The notes beneath the pieces are model-generated. The model was given only the letters and a program-made list of their open reading frames with translations. It made no database searches and was not told where the DNA came from. From Hepsetus odoe (Eukaryota; Chordata; Actinopteri; Characiformes; Hepsetidae), in the NCBI GenBank assembly GCA_017165825.1, contig CM029376.1, forward strand, positions 16,737,342 to 16,801,341: a DNA stretch of 64,000 nt, read 5' to 3'. This document shows, piece after piece, positions 46,641 through 57,603 of the stretch (the first letter of the stretch is position 1; every line of letters begins with the position of its first letter). Made by a program: the position numbers and the translations under genes.

Positions 46641-49081
46641 TTACTTGTTCACATTGAGAGAGATGATGCTCTTAACTGGTGTGCTCTTTGGTCCAGGTGA
46701 TGGGTGGAAGATTTTGCCCTCCTTATTCATGGTTGCTGATTTTGGCTTTTGACTAATGTAGGGGTCGGCAGAGTGGGAAGGATAGGAATCGAATGTTCCT
46801 GCTTTCATCCCGCCAACCTACAAGAAATTATTTTGATTTAATAAAGTCTATTAAAGTTTTAGGGTTCCACTTATGAACGTTCACAACTTCTCAAACAGCC
46901 ACTAAACACATGTATACAGTATGTTAACACACAGTGCATACCCTTTTGCTGGGAGAGCTTGGTTTGAAAGGCACAGCAAAGCGTATCTTTTTCTCCTCAG
47001 TCTTTTTTGAAGGTGGGAGAGGTTTATCAAGCTTGTATGGGTTGCTGTCAAAGCATTCCATCGGATGGAGGTTCAAATGAAATGGTCCTCCTTTCAGCTT
47101 AGATTTGTGAGCAGTTACCTCATGCTGGAAAACAAATTATTCCTCTTGATAACAGTGCAGAGTTAATAGAGAATCTTCATTTATACATTTTTTGGGAGAC
47201 TTATTCTCAACAAAATACAAAAAACAGGTTTAGTCATGTGGAAGAAGAAAGGAAATACAAGAAATTTGTAAAAGGAAAATCAAGCCATGTTACTTTATAA
47301 ACTTTAGAAACTACATTATATTAATACCTTTAGCATCTCTTTTGCTCGGCCATAGGGGTCAGAAGAATATAAGTCAAGTTTGGACAGGGTGACTCCTGGA
47401 TAACTGTTGAAGTGGCAGGAGAATATTTCTTAATTCTAGGCAAAGGAAGTCAACTATATATGTGAAGAAATCACTGAATGTGGTTCAGGAACAGTCTGTC
47501 AGTAGGAAATTGCAGAAAAACAACTTCCGATCATTTATTCTGGGACACACGCAAGCAGTTAGGTGGTTGATCAGAGCCAAATAACAGATTTTTGTCTGAA
47601 ATATTGTACAGGTTACACAGTGAACCGTAATTTGGTACATAACTGCTATGAATCAATGCAATCTTAGTCTTGCTCTCTGTTCACATGCAATACAATGTTA
47701 TGCAAATGGAAGATTCACGAACCCATATCCACTTCCTTTTTTGGGTGGGCTGGTGTAAATGTTCTTGCCTGGTGATTTGTATGGTATTTTGGGAATCTGC
47801 AGGGGACTCATAGCCTGGACAGAACCCCCCACCGTTCCATAGTAGCTGCCAATTCCTGAGCTGCAAACAGAAACAAAATAGATCTTAAGTGTTGATGAAA
47901 TGCATTTGCTTTATTCCTTTTTTTTTTTACATTTGTTTTATTCTTTGTGAAAAATAACACACCTAACATTCATTTTGACATACGTTTTCAACTGTAAAAT
48001 TGAATGCTTTTGTTTTTTGTTCCACCAAGCTGTATTTTCCACAATCTTAATTACACACACAAAAAAAAAAGTCACAGACATCATGGTTTGAGAACATGCT
48101 CAGTGAGTTTTCCTACCCTTGGACTCATTAAGATTATAATGATATTCTGGCTAGAGTCATCTCTCTAGGGATGGCCGCACAGAGCTGAGAGAAACGTGAT
48201 GGAATGGAAACTCTGAGCACTAGTGGTTCTTTTCATGTGTTTTAAATGAAAAGATCCTCGGCTTTCATGGTCTCACATTTATAACAATGTTTTTCAATGT
48301 GCAATGCACGAGTGAAGGCTAGGTTTAAATGAACACATCACTGAAAAAGGCTATTGTATAATAGATCATAGTCACAATGCAAAAAAATTATCTCTAAAAT
48401 AATTAGACTGGATTCTATATAATCATGTCATGCACTTATGCAGGCAGCCATCAGCTAACTAGACATACAGACTAACAGTAGTTTCTCAATTACGTTTACC
48501 ATTTTTTGTTTGCTGGAATTATGTGATGGCTGGTGAACTACTTCAGTTCAAAGGCCACTGTCTTATTTTCCATTATGCAATACTGTTTATCCCTAGGGAA
48601 AAAAAGGAAGGTAAAGATGTTTAACTAACGGTTTCTTCTCCCCACTGCTGGGCAGAAAGGCCTTGCCCAGGTTCTTCTTTGCCTGTTGAATCTGGTACTG
48701 TCTTTGGATTCTGATAAGGTCTGTCAGTGCCTCTTTCTCAAAGATTCTCTTGAACTCAGTGTCAAAGTAGCCAGCCTGAAGAGCAGATTTTTTTTTTGCT
48801 CCACCACATAAGATCTGCTTATTCTTCTGAGCAGATTCATTAAATGGACCTGGAAAAAAAAAAATCAAGAGGTCACTTACTTTGGGATCACATGGCTTAC
48901 GCTAGAAAAATAGAAGTAAGATTTTAATTTGATCGGTGCTGTCCTTTTTCAGATCTGAAGGGTATTTTTATTCGATATACTTACGATAGATAAAGGGTGT
49001 GTATTTGTCCCCTATGGAGATGTAGCCCATCTCCTTGAAGAGGCCCACCCGCTCCATATCAGATTTTCCATCTGAGGGCAT
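46641..49081 (-). CDS. cfap96: cfap96 (C4orf47-like), cilia and flagella associated protein
   Basis: Six coding exons on the minus strand: 49081-48985, 48849-48630, 47860-47723, 47403-47328, 47124-46942, 46817-46641. All join in phase to give 296 aa, near the length of the human homologue. Landmarks: start MPSDGKSDMERVGLFKEMGY, YFDTEFKRIFEKEALTDLIR, GYPGVTLSKLDLYSSDPYGR, HPMECFDSNPYKLDKPLPPS, GGMKAGTFDSYPSHSADPYI. The protein is reported as a microtubule/centrosome and cilium-associated factor, without known enzymatic motifs. The human homologue lies near PDLIM3 too. A candidate RFX X-box upstream fits ciliary regulation. Confidence 0.93.
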
Positions 49082-50138
49082 TTTAGAAACCTTCTAGAAC
49101 AAGTAGCTAGACATAAGTGAAAGATCTGGCTGTTTTATTTGAAACACTTAAAGACCAATCTAAATAGTTCAGTAAATGGTACACTTTACTGATTTGCCTG
49201 CTCCAGTAAACCTGATCCAGCTGATTACTCTTTTTTACTCATTTCAGAGTTGATTTGGGTGTGCTGAAGCAGAGAAAGCACACTTTTACAGGGCGCCCAA
49301 GGACCCATGGAAACCGAATAATAAAGACATATCACACTTTGCCATGCACACACATTTTTGTAGTCTTTATATATGGACACTTTCTGACTACAGGTCTGCT
49401 CTTGGCTGGATGGTTTTGACAAGCAGTCCACTTTCATCCTAACAGTGTGACCAAAGTAAAACCCAAGCAGCGCTACTGTGCCTGAAACATAACAATACCA
49501 TGACATCTTTGCAAAACACACTTTCAGGACTTTCACCATAATAATATCTGGTCGACAGTGGTCGTGTAGTAAAGGGCCCAGTGAGTGGACAGTGGCTGAT
49601 GACAGCTGGGCTTCAGGATGTAACTAAACTCCTCTCTACCAGACTGTACAGGTGAACACAACATTCCAGCTTCTGCTGCTTCTTAAACACAATTAAACAC
49701 AATGAATAAGAGGAGAAGATGCTCCTACCTCTATGGTTTAACCGAGTTTTCGCCCCTTCTCACAGTCTGAACGTAGTCATAACACACCGTCTCTCTCTGA
49801 CACGGCGTCAACGGCGTGACACTCTTGTGTACCTTTTCTGTCTCCTTGGTGCCCAACGTAACCAACAGCCATGTAGGTCGGTGGACCTACTGCCCAAACA
49901 TACACAGCGAGTAATAAAAGTAGCCTAAAGGCGTCAATAAGATGTAATATGGATGAGCATTTACCAAGCAGTTTCTATATTGAATCGAGCGCCGTTAAGT
50001 TTGTCCCTTAAACCGTTGAAGCGTTTCTATGGTTACATGTCTTCCTGGAGAATTCTGGGAATTGTAGTAAAATGAAAGAAGTGCGTCCCTGCACTAAGCT
50101 AGCCCAAACCTACATTTTTGACGGGTCGTACGAATATA
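49082..50138. other. Region upstream of cfap96
   Basis: No conserved coding exon recognised. A 104-codon minus-strand frame (49225-49539) with a hydrophobic N-terminal segment is present but unsupported. The stretch around 49.95-50.07 kb has promoter character: an RFX-type X-box and a ZNF143-type site. A 5' UTR exon of cfap96 probably lies between these and the start codon. Confidence 0.45.
50023..50068 (-). promoter_or_regulatory. RFX X-box and ZNF143-type motif, likely cfap96 promoter
   Basis: Minus strand GTAACCATAGAAAC (50036-50023) fits the RFX X-box consensus used by ciliary genes. Minus strand ACTACAATTCCCAG (50068-50055) is the core of the ZNF143/Staf motif typical of housekeeping promoters. 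They sit 19 bases apart, about 940 bases before the cfap96 start. Confidence 0.55.
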
Positions 50139-50144
50139 TTTATT
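50139..50144 (-). terminator. Polyadenylation signal of the 141-aa gene
   Basis: AATAAA on the minus strand, about 185 bases after the stop codon of the unrecognised gene. Confidence 0.55.
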
Positions 50145-50328
50145 TATACAACAAGTAATTACAACTCAATAACCATAAACAAATATATGCATGTATTTGC
50201 TCATTACATAAAACAACAACTTCTGAATATTCAAGATGCGTTTACTGAATAGAAGGTTTAAACGGACATGGTCGAGGGCAAAAAAGATCGAACGGATCAA
50301 AAAACGTAACATTTGGCGTTTGAATGGT

Positions 50329-51100
50329 TCACATTGTAAAGTGCAGCTTGTCGCTCACTTCAGCCCGGTCGTTCAGTCTGTTCAGGTCGTCCATGCTGAC
50401 AGTGAACACCTGCAAACAAAGACCAGGAGAGTAAAGCGCCACTTCTAGACACCGACTTTTCTTGCGCTCCACGGAGACGGACAGGCCTACGTTTTGGTGA
50501 GATGGGTCCTGATAAGCACAGATGTCCTCCGGAAACGCCGTCCGGATCATCTGTCTGAGCTCGGCCGGGTAAAGGTAGGTGGGTGTGTCGAGTCCACTGC
50601 AGCCCACTCTGTGGTGCACCTGAACGCGGGAAACATGTCTTAAAGCTACAGGCTGAAGTGGTGATTTCGCGGTACTGTGACTGAGCAGGGTTCGCAGTTG
50701 AGTCGGGGCTTACTAAGCGGCGCTGGATGAGGCGGTAGGTCTTTCTGCGCCGGGCCTTGTCCGTCTTCAGCCTGGACGCAGCGCGGAGTAACGGCGCCAC
50801 CCAGAGGGGGACACTGCGGCACAGCGCGGGAGAGCACTCAGGACGGGATTAAAGGCTTTATTCAGTTTCCCAAATCACATTTCTACTGAAACAATTCATT
50901 CTGCTCCATTACATTTCGGACTAATATTCAGACCCGTACGTGCAAGTGAACCGCTGCCAAATTTTATAAACGATATACATTTTTTTTTTTTTTTTTGGTC
51001 AGTCATTTAAAACTTCAAACATTTCATTTCTTGACTCGAGGAACAGAAAGACAACAGTATATTACCTGAAAGAACAACAGAGGTCAGTGTACACGTCCAT
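50329..51100 (-). CDS. Unrecognised three-exon gene, 141 aa
   Basis: Minus-strand exons 51100-51066, 50813-50714 and 50619-50329 join in phase with GT-AG introns (TTCAG|gtaata ... gccgcag|T; CGCTTA|gtaagc ... cgttcag|GTG). The product begins MDVYTDLCCSFSVPLWVAPL, has a basic helix LKTDKARRRKTYRLIQRRLV, then GCSGLDTPTYLYPAELRQMI and ends DLNRLNDRAEVSDKLHFTM. No signal peptide or membrane segment is evident. I do not recognise the family. An NRF1 site upstream and a polyA signal downstream support a real gene. In-frame upstream stops and lack of ATG in exon 2 are why the short first exon is needed. The third exon also hides a possible 81-nt in-frame intron (50490-50410). Confidence 0.65.
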
Positions 51101-51155
51101 CTTTTGGGACAAATGAGAACTTCTCAGCAAGCTGCCCACCCTGAGGGTCTTTTGC

Positions 51156-51165
51156 GCGCATGCGC
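51156..51165. promoter_or_regulatory. NRF1 palindromic site
   Basis: GCGCATGCGC is the core NRF1 consensus. It lies 56 bases upstream of the start codon of the 141-aa gene and probably marks its promoter. Confidence 0.6.
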
Positions 51166-51593
51166 CAAACGAAAAAAAAAAAAAAAAACCATAAACAAAA
51201 CGAGCAAAGCTGTGCATCTTTCCAGCAGGCAGCCTGCTTTCAACTCGTACAAAAGATTTAAACCATATTCTAACACGGGGGTGCAAACCGTTCAGGTCAC
51301 CTGTCAATGACCAAACTTCCCCTGCTCATAAATACTCCAGTATACTCTCAATATCCTCTTAATATAGAGATTAAAACCCATTCATTTACAACATTTCAGA
51401 ATCGTAGCATTGACACTGGTACAGAGTTTGTGCTGGAACCTTGCAGCACCAGTCCCTGAGGTATTCTAATTCAACAGACAGTTCAAACAACTTAACACAT
51501 ACAGGCAATACAGTCCTGAAAGGCACCTTTTCTTACTAAAAACGATTCTAACTAAAAGACATGGACTGTAGAAGGTGCTTCTGTGCAGCCGAA

Positions 51594-53986
51594 TCATTTG
51601 CGCTCCTTCTGTGACCATTCTGCATAAGCTCCGGCATAGTTACGGGCACTGAGGGGGAGAGAAAGAGAGACCGAACCTTAGCCAAATACAATAAAATACA
51701 CATGAAAGTGAAAGTGACAACCCTTGTCATTGCGAGGTCACAGCACTGCACACCATGAACCACAACGAAATTGGACCTCTGCTTTTAACCCACGCACACA
51801 AACACCGTGCAGCAGTGGGCAGCTATTGAAAGTGCCTGGGGAGCAGTGACGGGGACAGTACCTTATTATTTAATAACATGCACTTTATACACTATATGTC
51901 CAAAGGTTTAAACAGCTTTTCTAATTTATCCATTCGGTTTAAAGTTGGTGCCCAGGAGTTTATATTCACACACATCTTGTTTAAATTACGGTGATCTGAA
52001 TTAGTGCGTACACACACACACTGTGAGTACATTGTAACCCGGGTTCCTTAAAGCATTGAGTTATTGTTCATACAAATATATTTTCACTCCGATTTCAGAT
52101 TTTATGGGAAGCAGTCAAAATGTTTTTGACTGATTTATTGCAGTGCACTGATGAAGGCTGGCTGAGCAGGTGTCTAACGTGTGGTTATAGTGTACCTATG
52201 AGCAGATATTAGTGTATTATAATCATACTTTATGAATCCAAGGCTTCTGGCCTTTTTTGTGGCAATCTCTCCACGCCGCCCCAACTGGCAGTGGAAGATG
52301 AGGTACGAGGCATCGGCTGGGGGTTTGGCCATCCCAAATTTAGCTTTGAATGCCTCTGGATCCAGAGACAAGTCATGGTCTATGCTATCCACTAAAATTG
52401 AAAAGAAAAACAAGAATGAATGCAGGAACAGTTACAGTGGCTACAAATGAATAACAGAAAAATGAAGAGTGTCTGAAGCAAACCAGTTCTGCATCTTGAG
52501 ATAAACTTTAACTCACATGGAATATTAATGGATCCAGGGATGTGTCCGTTCTGATGTTCAGGTTTGCTACGAACATCGACCAGCAGAAGCCTTTTCTCAT
52601 TCTCCATGAGGGCTTTAAGATCACTGTAGGAAATTGTATAATCTAAAAGGAAACAAGTTTTAAACAAGTTTTTACCATCCATAGATTCTAGGTCCACATC
52701 ATGGTCAGGTAAAGTCAGGTAAAGGGTCTGTAGACATGCCCTGATGAGTGTGAGATGCAGACACAGCTAGAGCAACTGGAAAGGCAGCTTTTGTTGTGAG
52801 GCACTCGCTGAATGATGTGATAACAACCATGACTGTGCAGTTTTGGAATAAGCCTGTTTCCAACTGTTTTACCATTATTTCAAAGAGGAACTTGACAAAA
52901 TACGGAGAAACAATAAGAAAGTTAGGTGAGTAATCAACTAACAGATATTTTAAAAAGTGAACAAAAAACAGGTACACAGAAGCTCTTCTTATTATAGTCA
53001 TAACGGCTGACTAATATGAAGTAAGCCCTCCTCGTGCTGCCAAACAGCTTTAACTGGTTGGGGCATGTATTTCTCTAGAGATGTGTTATGGTTTCTGGCC
53101 CCAAGATGCTGTAAATGTTCTGGAGGTTTTGAGGTGAAGCCTACATGGATCAGACTATTATGTCTAGCACATTCCACAGATGCTCTACAGGATTGAGATC
53201 TGGGGAACTTGAGGCCAAGTTAACACTTGTTCTTTCTGTCATGTTCCTGAAACCACCCCTGAACAATTTCTGCAGTGCGATCAGACCGGCCGGCTCTCCT
53301 CAATGAGCCGTGTGTGCCCATGTTCTTGTCGGTGGTTCGCCAGCAGTCCTTCCTTGTTGGTTAGTGCAGAGTGAAAAACTTCCTCAGAAGTGCTGTTTTG
53401 GAGTTGCCCCGGCGCAGTCATCAAGTCATCATACTTTTCATGGTCAGATTTGCCCAGATCCTTATCTTTTCCCATTTTCCTGCTTCTAACACATCAGCTT
53501 CAGTATCTGAGTGTTCTCTCACTGACTAATATATCTCAACCTTTGACAGGCTCGAGTGTATCAAGATACTTGCTGTTATTCACTTCACAGTGAACATGTC
53601 TCATTTTTTATGCAGACCTGGTCCGCCCTGTTACATTAACACACTGCAAGTTACTGCAAGTCATGGTTAAGTCATGATACAAACAACAAATCCCCTGAGA
53701 ACACCTTTAAGATCATCAGTGATAATTACAGCACGGAATGGCCTTGATGTAGTCGAAGTGAAAAAGAAAAGAAACCTTGGCCAGAATAAATGTATCCGTT
53801 ATCAAATCTAAAGGAAAATCTTGGAAACCCAGTTTATCATCACTCTCCATACAGCAATCAGCGTCCTGACACACCAAAACAAAAACACCGCTCAGAGATT
53901 CTGCTTCTTCAAGACTACTGAAAGATCGTCTGACACTGGAAAACTGGTTTATTAATTTATAGATCATATTTACCTGCGCTTGCCAT
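51594..53986 (-). CDS. tstd1: tstd1-like single-domain thiosulfate sulfurtransferase (rhodanese)
   Basis: Four minus-strand exons, 53986-53974, 52642-52517, 52391-52229 and 51648-51594, join in phase to give 118 aa, close to TSTD1. Such enzymes transfer sulfane sulfur from thiosulfate or persulfides to glutathione. Visible parts: MASAD, YTISYSDLKALM, LLLVDVRSKPEHQNGHIPGS (the CH2A-type rhodanese block), and the active-site loop HCQLGRRG with catalytic Cys about residue 81, then SLGF and NARNYAGAYAEWSQKERK-stop. The first exon is only 13 nt of coding sequence. No targeting peptide, so probably cytosolic. Intron 1 carries a Tc1 remnant. The nearest minus-strand AATAAA (50857-50862) lies inside the next gene. 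Confidence 0.92.
51700..51865 (-). repeat. SINE fragment downstream in tstd1 intron 3
   Basis: CACCATGAACCACAACGAAA and GGCAGCTATTGAAAGTGCC, then GGGGAGCAGTGACGGGGAC, match the reversed SINE body at 31.87-31.95 kb. A truncated copy of the same family. Confidence 0.6.
52990..53480 (-). mobile_element. Degenerate Tc1-like transposase in tstd1 intron 1
   Basis: On the minus strand, 53475-53281 reads MGKDKDLGKSDHEKYDDLMT and later HRQEHGHTRLIEESR, resembling the N-terminal HTH part of Tc1 transposases (MGK-K-LS, RQGHGRPRLID-like). Further along, about 53215-53160 gives SSPDLNPVEHLWNVL, the classic Tc1 C-terminal motif. The catalytic middle is missing, so this is an internally deleted relic. Confidence 0.8.
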
Positions 53987-54379
53987 GTTGAAGTTGTTGG
54001 CGCTCTGCTGCTCTACAATCCCGGCGGACACTAATATACGGCCCTCTTCCTTACTTTCAGATTAATAGGGCTGGGCGTGGCTTACCCCCCGTCCAATAGG
54101 AAATGCTACTGTACCGAGAGGTCCGCCTCCGCGCTTCCACTGATTTGCATATCAATAGGCGCGAGTCGGTAACCATAGTACTTCTGTGTTCAGCGTTTGT
54201 TCAGAAGATATTCCTGTTTGGAGTCTTGTTTAGGTCTCGCTGTAACTCATTAAGACGTTCTTATGAACGTGGAGCTTCTCCCTGTTTTTTTCTCCTGGTT
54301 TTTAAAATAAAGAATATTTAATTTACCATAAGAGATTAAAGCCTATCTCCTCCTCTCCAAATGATTTTCAAAATAAAAG

Positions 54380-54433
<54 letters not shown>

Positions 54434-54831
54434 CTTTTATTTTGAAAATCATTTGGAGAGGAGGAGATAGGCTTTAATCTCTTATGGTAAATTAAATATT
54501 CTTTATTTTAAAAACCAGGAGAAAAAAACAGGGAGAAGCTCCACGTTCATAAGAACGTCTTAATGAGTTACAGCGAGACCTAAACAAGACTCCAAACAGG
54601 AATATCTTCTGAACAAACGCTGAACACAGAAGTACTATGGTTACCGACTCGCGCCTATTGATATGCAAATCAGTGGAAGCGCGGAGGCGGACCTCTCGGT
54701 ACAGTAGCATTTCCTATTGGACGGGGGGTAAGCCACGCCCAGCCCTATTAATCTGAAAGTAAGGAAGAGGGCCGTATATTAGTGTCCGCCGGGATTGTAG
54801 AGCAGCAGAGCGCCAACAACTTCAACATGGC
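53982..54831. repeat. Perfect 850-bp palindrome over the tstd1 promoter
   Basis: Left arm 53982-54381 and right arm 54432-54831 are exact reverse complements as far as I checked, centred on a (TA)n tract at 54382-54431 (centre 54406.5). The left arm contains the tstd1 start codon, 5' UTR and upstream DNA; the right arm ends at the mirror ATGGC, immediately followed by a single N at 54832. The same 72-codon frame appears identically on both strands. Either a genuine inverted duplication or a fold-back assembly artefact. Confidence 0.95.
53987..54340 (-). promoter_or_regulatory. tstd1 promoter region
   Basis: Upstream of the start codon lie a GC-rich GGGCGTGGC element (about 54073), CCAAT at 54093-54097, an octamer ATTTGCAT at 54143-54150 and a half X-box-like GGTAACCATAG at about 54168. 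All are duplicated in mirror image in the right palindrome arm. Motif calls are by eye. Confidence 0.45.
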
Positions 54832-54844
54832 NATATATATATGA

Positions 54845-54888
54845 GTGTGTGTGTGTGTAAATATATATATATTTACACACACACACAC
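54845..54888. repeat. 44-bp perfect palindrome of GT/TA/CA repeats
   Basis: (GT)n-TAAATATATATATATTTA-(AC)n, centred at 54866.5, directly after the lone N. It could form a cruciform. Confidence 0.9.
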
Positions 54889-56865
54889 GGTGCCCAGGTG
54901 AAACTATCTTTTGATTGTTTGCAGAGAGTCATTGTTTACACTTTTAGAAAGGATGTGTATGAAATGGAAACTTATTAACAAATGAATAAAAGTAAATCAG
55001 TATTTCAAAGTGTAAAAAAATGTGAAGGTCTGCGATGCTGTCATGCTCTCACGATATTAATTTTTGATCATATTCATTTCACCTGTTTGTTATTGCCATA
55101 TTCCAAATTACTGTGCATTATGATCAGACTTGGGGTATTAAATGGATTATCTACACATTGTTTTGGGATCTAGTCAGTTGAGCACTGTTTAGCTTGAACA
55201 TGTTCAACACCGTAGATCACTGTGTCAGTCACTGTCATCACAAAGCATGAATGCAAGAGACCAATGAAACTCACTTGAAGTAAACGTTTTATTGATAAGG
55301 TCTCAGAAGAGTCTTGCTTAAGTGTAAGAATCCCTCAATACTGATTTGGTACATAATGACATCCATAATGCGTCTTTTCACAGTGGATAGAATCCTTTTC
55401 TACCGTTTTGGGATCTAGTACAGCGATTCAGACTGTTTTTTCTGCATAAAAACAAAACTAAAGGAACAAAACATTAAACTTGGGATCGATGTTGCTTATC
55501 TGGGATATCTGAGTGCCACAAATTCCTAGTGTCATTATACCAGCTATAGGTTTGCACATTACAAGCCACCCTTTGTTAGAAATATAAAACTTGATATTAT
55601 GAACAATATTCTACTGTGCTGCATAAAGGTAAATCTATACACTGTACATACAGATATATTTCGAAAAACAAGTTTCACAGTTTTAAACTTTATTTAAAGT
55701 ATAAACCATTTTAAAACACTTTACATAAATTATTTTTGTCTATGACTATAATTTGCTTAAGCAAATCAAAATGAATATAAAAATGTGATGAACATTTCAT
55801 ACATATTTTACAAAAGAAAATACTCCACCAGTGTTCATTTTCTTAGCTAAAAATGATGACTCCTTCATGATTGTCATAGAGTACTACTAATAATAGTAAT
55901 AATAGTAATAATAGTAATAATAATAATAATAATAATAAATTAATTTAAAAAACAAGCAGAAAGTAAAAATAAATTGTTTCTTGATACTAGTGATCTTTAA
56001 TTGTGATAGAATGAGTTATTGTTTCCTTTTTTCCCCCAATGTTTCTGTACAGTGCCCAGGTGAGAGTCTCACAATTCTACTGCAACTGAGACATACAAAA
56101 CTATCGCAGCTAAGCCCACCCTGAACTTCAGTGTTTTCTGACACGACGTAGATATTATTCTAATCTTCCAGTGATAAAACAAAACTATGTCTGACATTGA
56201 TTATACGCAAATATAGCCATATATTTTTTTAGTTTATTTTTTTTTAAAAATGATTTTCTTCCTTGCAGTTTTCTTTTCTTCTTTTCAAGCAATTCGTGGT
56301 GGATGGGACTTGCCAGCAGCTGAAAGTCCTGTTTTTCAGTACATGAGGGCTGAAACTGTTGCTCCACTTTGTAGATGTTGCAAAGTTGATGTTTCAACTG
56401 GTCCTCTGTAACAATCTGAAAAAGTTTGCTCCTTTTCGATCTGGATCACACAGGAACATAAAGTACCATCTGGCACCAACATCCTCTCAGAACCCAAAAA
56501 ATATGGGCAAAAAATAGCTATTCTTTTTTAAAAAGGGGATTTTTCATATTTTAGCAACAGCTGTTTGCAGTTTATCAGTGCTTTGTCAAGTCCATTGTTC
56601 AAAAACAAAGACAAGTTGTTTGAAATTATTATTTTTTGCCAATGGCAGTATTAATAATGTTCTTTTTAAAAGTCCCTGCAGCGTTCAGAGAGTTAACCCC
56701 AGAAATTCATTTTCTCTGTGGGTTAACAGGAGATAACAGGAAAGAGAGGAACAGCTGTTAAGAGTGCGACAGAGAAAGAGAAAGTAGGGAACAGCAAAGG
56801 ACAGAAAACAAAGAGATAAGGAGGAAAAGAAAAAAAGACATCAAAAGAAAGGTACTGTTGTTCTG
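54889..56865 (-). other. Intergenic DNA and teneurin 3' UTR
   Basis: Between the palindromes and the teneurin stop I see no gene. On the minus strand AATAAA at 55293-55288 (in a TATCAATAAAACG context) is a likely end of the teneurin transcript, giving a 3' UTR of about 1.6 kb. An (AAT)n microsatellite lies at about 55886-55938. Confidence 0.55.
55288..55293 (-). terminator. Candidate teneurin polyadenylation signal
   Basis: AATAAA on the minus strand, about 1.58 kb after the stop codon. Confidence 0.5.
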
Positions 56866-57603
56866 TTACCTCTTCCCCATTTCATTCTGTCTCAGAAACT
56901 GGATGTTGGTGCTGCTGTCCGCCAACTCAGGATATTGCTCCACGGGTAGCACATAGTACCCATCATAGCCCTGCACTTTGCCTGTGGAGAGCAGCTGCTG
57001 CCTCTCACCCTCAGTCCACAAGCGGCTGCCTTCTTTGCCGTCTCGTGCTCTCTGCTGCTCTCTCAGCCAGGCTCCTGCCAGTGCCCGCTGCCTGGCAAGC
57101 TCCAACAGGCGGCCACGCTCTTCGTCCAGCACATCCGCTGCAAGCCCATAGCGAATGCTCAGGGACAATGCTGGTACTCGGAACTCCACGGTGACACCCC
57201 GTCGCGAACGCCCACTCACTGTCACATTGATGCCACTCTCCAATGTCTTGCGACCATTGGTGAGACCCAAAGCAAGCAGATCACCATCAGCAGAGCCGAT
57301 TTTTACAAAGAAATGAGAATCGTAGCTGTCCTGCATGTAGTGCGTTCCCTCCAAGTAGATGGCGTTGTTTAGCACCAATGCTACCTTTTTGCTGTCATCA
57401 CTAGCCATGCTGGAGACACCTGTTACCACACGGCCCTCTTTTACAGCAAACATCACTCCTTGCCCAATGATGGGAGTGCTGGTGCCAAACCAGTGGCCGG
57501 GTCTTCCACGCTTTGCACGCCGTTCCTTGTTGAGAAGCTGGCCTTCTAAAGCCATGAAAGCCTTGTTATGCCTTTCTGCCTCCTGCTGAACACCAGTCAT
57601 CAG
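56866..57603 (-). CDS. tenm3: Teneurin last exon: toxin-like domain and TCAP
   Basis: A 738-nt terminal exon starting [20 protein letters not shown] after ttcttgcag. It includes a basic stretch [47 protein letters not shown] and the C-terminal peptide region after [20 protein letters not shown]. The toxin-like fold in teneurins serves adhesion, not killing. A candidate teneurin C-terminal associated peptide would be the last 40 or so residues. Upstream codons open in frame before the acceptor are intron. Confidence 0.95.
   Translation of the reverse strand: MMTGVQQEAERHNKAFMALEGQLLNKERRAKRGRPGHWFGTSTPIIGQGVMFAVKEGRVVTGVSSMASDDSKKVALVLNNAIYLEGTHYMQDSYDSHFFVKIGSADGDLLALGLTNGRKTLESGINVTVSGRSRRGVTVEFRVPALSLSIRYGLAADVLDEERGRLLELARQRALAGAWLREQQRARDGKEGSRLWTEGERQQLLSTGKVQGYDGYYVLPVEQYPELADSSTNIQFLRQNEMGKR

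Noticed and set aside
50360..50800. 146-codon minus-strand frame starting at GTG
   Set aside because: Its first 30 codons are real exon 2 of the 141-aa gene, but it begins at GTG and reads through an intron into the wrong frame; the spliced model with the 51098-51100 ATG explains it better.
54103..54710. Two identical 72-codon frames on opposite strands
   Set aside because: They are mirror images produced by the palindrome and lie in the tstd1 promoter; no homology recognised.
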